Positions 60,590-64,000 of a stretch of 64,000 nt of DNA are shown piece after piece. This DNA is from Fasciolopsis buskii. Its lineage: Eukaryota > Platyhelminthes > Trematoda > Plagiorchiida > Fasciolidae. The notes below the pieces were generated by a model. That model made no database searches. It was not told where the DNA came from and saw nothing but the letters and a program-made list of their open reading frames with translations. Position 1 is the first letter of the stretch. The number at the start of each line of letters is the position of its first letter. Where the stretch lies: contig LUCM01003962.1 of assembly GCA_008360955.1 (NCBI GenBank), forward strand, positions 181,050 through 245,049, written 5' to 3'. The translations under genes and the position numbers were made by a program.

Positions 60590-62779
60590 CCGAGTAGCAC
60601 TGACCTGTTTTGATTATCGAAATCGATTTTACTGTTCGAATCTTTTCTACATTTGTTGCGTGAAGCTAAAAGAACAGAATTGAAGAGGCATGACTGAATA
60701 TCAACTGTAGATCAGCCCATTCAGATAGTTCATGCAGCTATCCAGTGATAAAGTATATCTTCAAACTTCTTTTCATCTTTAGGCTTCACAGAAGCACATT
60801 CAATTGGTTGGTATGAATCGGGCCCCATGTTTAGAACGGATGTCATATTTAGAGGTTTCTCGGCCTCAGGAATATTCCCGTGTTTCAGACGGCTGTTGAA
60901 AGTGTCCACAAAAGGACAAGACAGGTCATAAACACATTCGTTAGAAATGGGGCCGAACTATCAAGACTGAAGGCCTTAATGGTTCTTACTATGCCTACGC
61001 GGGTTCTATCTGAGTTGGCTACGAAATTTTGCCACAGGAAAATAAACAGACTACTTAAGTTAGCGAACTAAAACTCCGTTTGAGTTTTCGACCTCAAAAT
61101 AGCCGTTTCGCCTGAATTTTAATCCTATTCTGTCTTCCCACGTGTTTTCATGAAAACAAGGAAATACCGGGCAAGATCCCCATAGAACTCTGAGAGATTG
61201 TGACTGTAAAGCATCACACAATTAACAGAGTTTTCTTTATTCTTTTTGCTGACGTGCTTCCACGAGCAATCAGTTATTGGACTATTATTCATAATTCGGT
61301 GGTCGAACCTGCCCAGTGGTGCCTGCTTCTAGGTGACAAGAAACCTTACTGTGTTGAAAAGAATATCCCGTTTAGCGTCGTTTCCGGTAGAAACTTGCAC
61401 TAATTTTGTCCAACCTAGTGCAATGGGAAAGTTTTGTTGCATCTACTCCAGAGATTACTAAAAACCAATAGCCAATCATGAATGACTTCGGCTCGGTTCC
61501 CGGTCTGCTTCGAGTTTTAGTAGATGCCATTGATGGATGCTGATCGAAACCCCGTGGGAAAGCATGTATTTTTGCGGTCAGTTATTGTTAAGTCCAGTTG
61601 ACTTCCCTACTCCATTTCAGTTTCGTGTAAGCGACCATTCTATCAACGCGATGTTGAAGCCTCTAAGGGAAGATTGACTGCAGGGGCACAGAAAACATCT
61701 ACACGTAATATTTTGTCTCATATCGTTGTATATTGCGGACTGTTGTAGCATGATAAGTTGAGTCGTCTCGCGCTCCTTGTTTGTTGCAACTGGTGTGAGG
61801 GCATCAATTCCTCCAAAATTGTTAACATGATAATAGCACAGAAATATCAGGTTTACCAGAAAACACTGCCAAAGGTCTAATTGCCGAACGCCACGATGGT
61901 TCTTTGTCGTAACATTCTTACTTATCATAACCCGATTGAACGTGTTTCATAGTTTATTTCCAAGATCTTTCCTAGTGGTGTGTGCAGCGATAGCAAGGAC
62001 GATTCCAGACTAAATTTAGTATTATTGCAAAGAATATCGAAAAGAATTGGTCCAATAAGTCCGCAGAAAACAATGCAAAATGGTATTACAAAGAAAAGCA
62101 TGTTTAAATTTGAACGCCCGACTAAACTCACCGCAGACACATTTGTCAAAATGAAGTGGTTGGTGGTTTGTGGCACAAAGGTGACTAAACGAATTCACGC
62201 CATGATCACGAATTCAATTTGCCTTGGAATTCTGGAGTCACTCGTTTAATGGATCCCAATTAGATGAGTCAACCAAGTGAAGTATCGCCTTTTACGAACA
62301 CCCACTCAGACTGAAAGATCTCATTCCAGGACGTTTCGGCGATTAGCGGTGAGCTTAACTGTGCCTGTACATGGATCGAAGATACCGAGTGGAATCCGAC
62401 ACTTTACACACCCCGTTACGCACGCGGGCACACAAACAAGGACACATTTGGAATTTGGGTCAAGTACATTTGTTCGCTTTCAGTGAATATTCACGCTATG
62501 GCACATCGTTCAAAAAGACAGAGCAATTTGGACAACACTATCGTCTGGTGTTCTAATTCGTTAGCAAGCACACAAACAAAACGCGATAAACGTAGCCCTA
62601 GAACAATTTGGCTTCCCAAGGTCATTCGATTCAGACGTAAAGTGCATCAGTTTATAGGTAATAGATTTCACTGAAGCCTGGACATTTTTCATTCGTTTTT
62701 TTTCTTCAAGAAAATCATAGAGAATTCGAAGGTTTGTATAAACTAGTTTGACTTTGCACAAACTTGAGTCTTTATGCAC

Positions 62780-62803
62780 ATGTGTGTGTGTGTGTATGTG
62801 TGT
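62780..62803. repeat. (TG)n microsatellite
   Basis: TG tract with one interruption. Confidence 0.85.
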
Positions 62804-63657
62804 AAATGATACCTCAGCCGTTATTGGTTCAGTTGATTTTATCCTTTTTTGTCAAGTGTGCATGAGTCAGATCGGATGCACAATCCTCGCAGCTAATTGT
62901 GGGTGGTCAGTCCTGTTCTAATCGCATCAACCGCTCCACGCATGATAATTGCACGTGTCATCGGCGAGTATTCCTTGAAAGCAATCAAACAAGAGTAGTG
63001 TTATTTCATGCAGTTTGTAGCAGAATTATCAACAAATTACATCCATCCGATGATTGTTCCAAATAGTAAGATAACACAAGACGGAAGTTAACAGAATTGC
63101 CCAAATCAAGGTTTTTTATCATAGTTAATTTTTCGCATAGGTTTCGCACCAAAGTTTATCCTTGAATCGGTCGACGGCGGTACGGAGAACTTGTTAGCTC
63201 GGTTCAAAAGGAGTAACTGAAAATGATTGGGTAGTTGAAATTTGTCAACTGCGACTTGAGTGATTCTGGATTGTACTATGTCTCCATCATTCGCTTCTTT
63301 ATTAGTTTTCCTCGTGTACATTGTCGAGTGATGAGTAAGGGAGATGAAACCAGGCCTTGACATCGTTGCTTGATACAAGGCTATTAACCCAACTATTAAA
63401 CCAGCATGAACCGATGAAGCCTACCTAACATGGATCAGATAAAAAGAAGATCAATGATCGGTTAATCCAACGTTTGTCAGATGTGGTCTATAAGAACCCG
63501 GTTTGCACATGAAGGCGGTTATAGAGGAGGCTGACAAAGAATACAAAAACAAACGAGCAAGTCATTCTATGTTCGATTTTTCGATGTACATCTCTACTTG
63601 GCCTTAGGAATGAAAACCGGGAAAATTTAGTCCTGAATAAAGAGTGGATATTGACAT

Positions 63658-63658
<1 letters not shown>

Positions 63659-63689
<31 letters not shown>

Positions 63690-63709
63690 TATCATTGTCA
63701 TCATCATCG
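63659..63709. repeat. (ATC)n microsatellite
   Basis: About 10 clean ATC units then interrupted units. The poly-His open frame over it is an artefact of the repeat. Confidence 0.9.
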
Positions 63710-64000
63710 TTCAACGTTAAACAGCAAGGCAGGCCCCAATAACCAATGCATTTTCCCCAAAGTTATATATGTCCATAAAAAGAGTGAATATCCAAGGGGA
63801 ACAGAGGGTAGCCCTTCACAGGTGAGAACACATAAGATGCCGTTACAGACAACAAACGAAACACAGTCCAACTGTACAAACACAATCTTTCACTCATTCT
63901 GATTCGACAGAGAATGACAACACGACCGCCACTGTTCACGTTTCACTGCCATATCCTACAGTGTCTCCAGCCAACTAGTTGACGAGTCTTTCGGACCCCA

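Larger units (their letters stand above)
60396..63658. other. No gene recognised
   Basis: Short open frames on both strands around 61.6-62.7 kb show no domain. Nothing convincing apart from the TA and TG tracts. Confidence 0.4.

Noticed and set aside
63651..63902. Poly-His open frame
   Set aside because: Translation of the (ATC)n microsatellite with no domain after it.

Overview
This is eukaryotic DNA from a compact-exon, repeat-rich animal genome. The best guess is a digenean trematode (liver-fluke type). The reasons are short GT-AG introns of 81-91 nt inside a gene, long gene-poor stretches, many (TA)n, (TG)n and (TCA)n microsatellites, tRNA-derived SINE heads, a SINE with a hammerhead-ribozyme-like core (the architecture known from schistosome Sm-alpha elements), and RTE-like and jockey/CR1-like retrotransposon relics. 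The species assignment is inference. I see no bacterial gene, rRNA gene, intact tRNA gene or CRISPR array.

One protein-coding gene can be reconstructed. It lies on the minus strand, 8392 down to 4868: six joined exons giving 1031 residues to the stop, open at the 5' end. Every junction keeps frame and has a usable GT-AG pair. Its first part carries two helical blocks that I read as a CUPID (DUF3338)-type cytohesin-binding region, as in FRMD4A/B, INAVA and CCDC120. The rest is a long, serine-rich, basic, probably disordered tail. If it is an FRMD4-type scaffold, the FERM domain exons must lie further right (upstream). I could not find them, so much of the window to the right may be intron.

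The rest is repeats and unassigned DNA. (1) A 1.2 kb element occurs twice (1423-2593 and 31797-32993), about 98% identical. Its minus strand reads tRNA-like head, hammerhead-like core, then a long body. Copy 1 is followed by a second, inverted hammerhead-bearing arm (2624-2722); a third tail fragment is at 39200-39244. (2) From 56.7 to 60.4 kb there is a nested pair of non-LTR retrotransposon relics. A plus-strand RTE-like pseudogene (endonuclease piece, RT, C-terminal piece) is interrupted by a minus-strand jockey/CR1-like element whose (ACAAT)n tail marks the junction near 57.8 kb. A second 3' end of that jockey/CR1-like family, with the same tail, lies at 55.3-55.7 kb. (3) tRNA-like SINE heads of several different types lie near 20.7, 22.2, 24.3, 43.4 and 47.6 kb. 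(4) A near-perfect hairpin lies at 53110-53177, and an old 62-bp dispersed repeat at 26293 and 41636. Between these I found no convincing genes. The short open frames there have no recognisable domain and are mostly compatible with chance.
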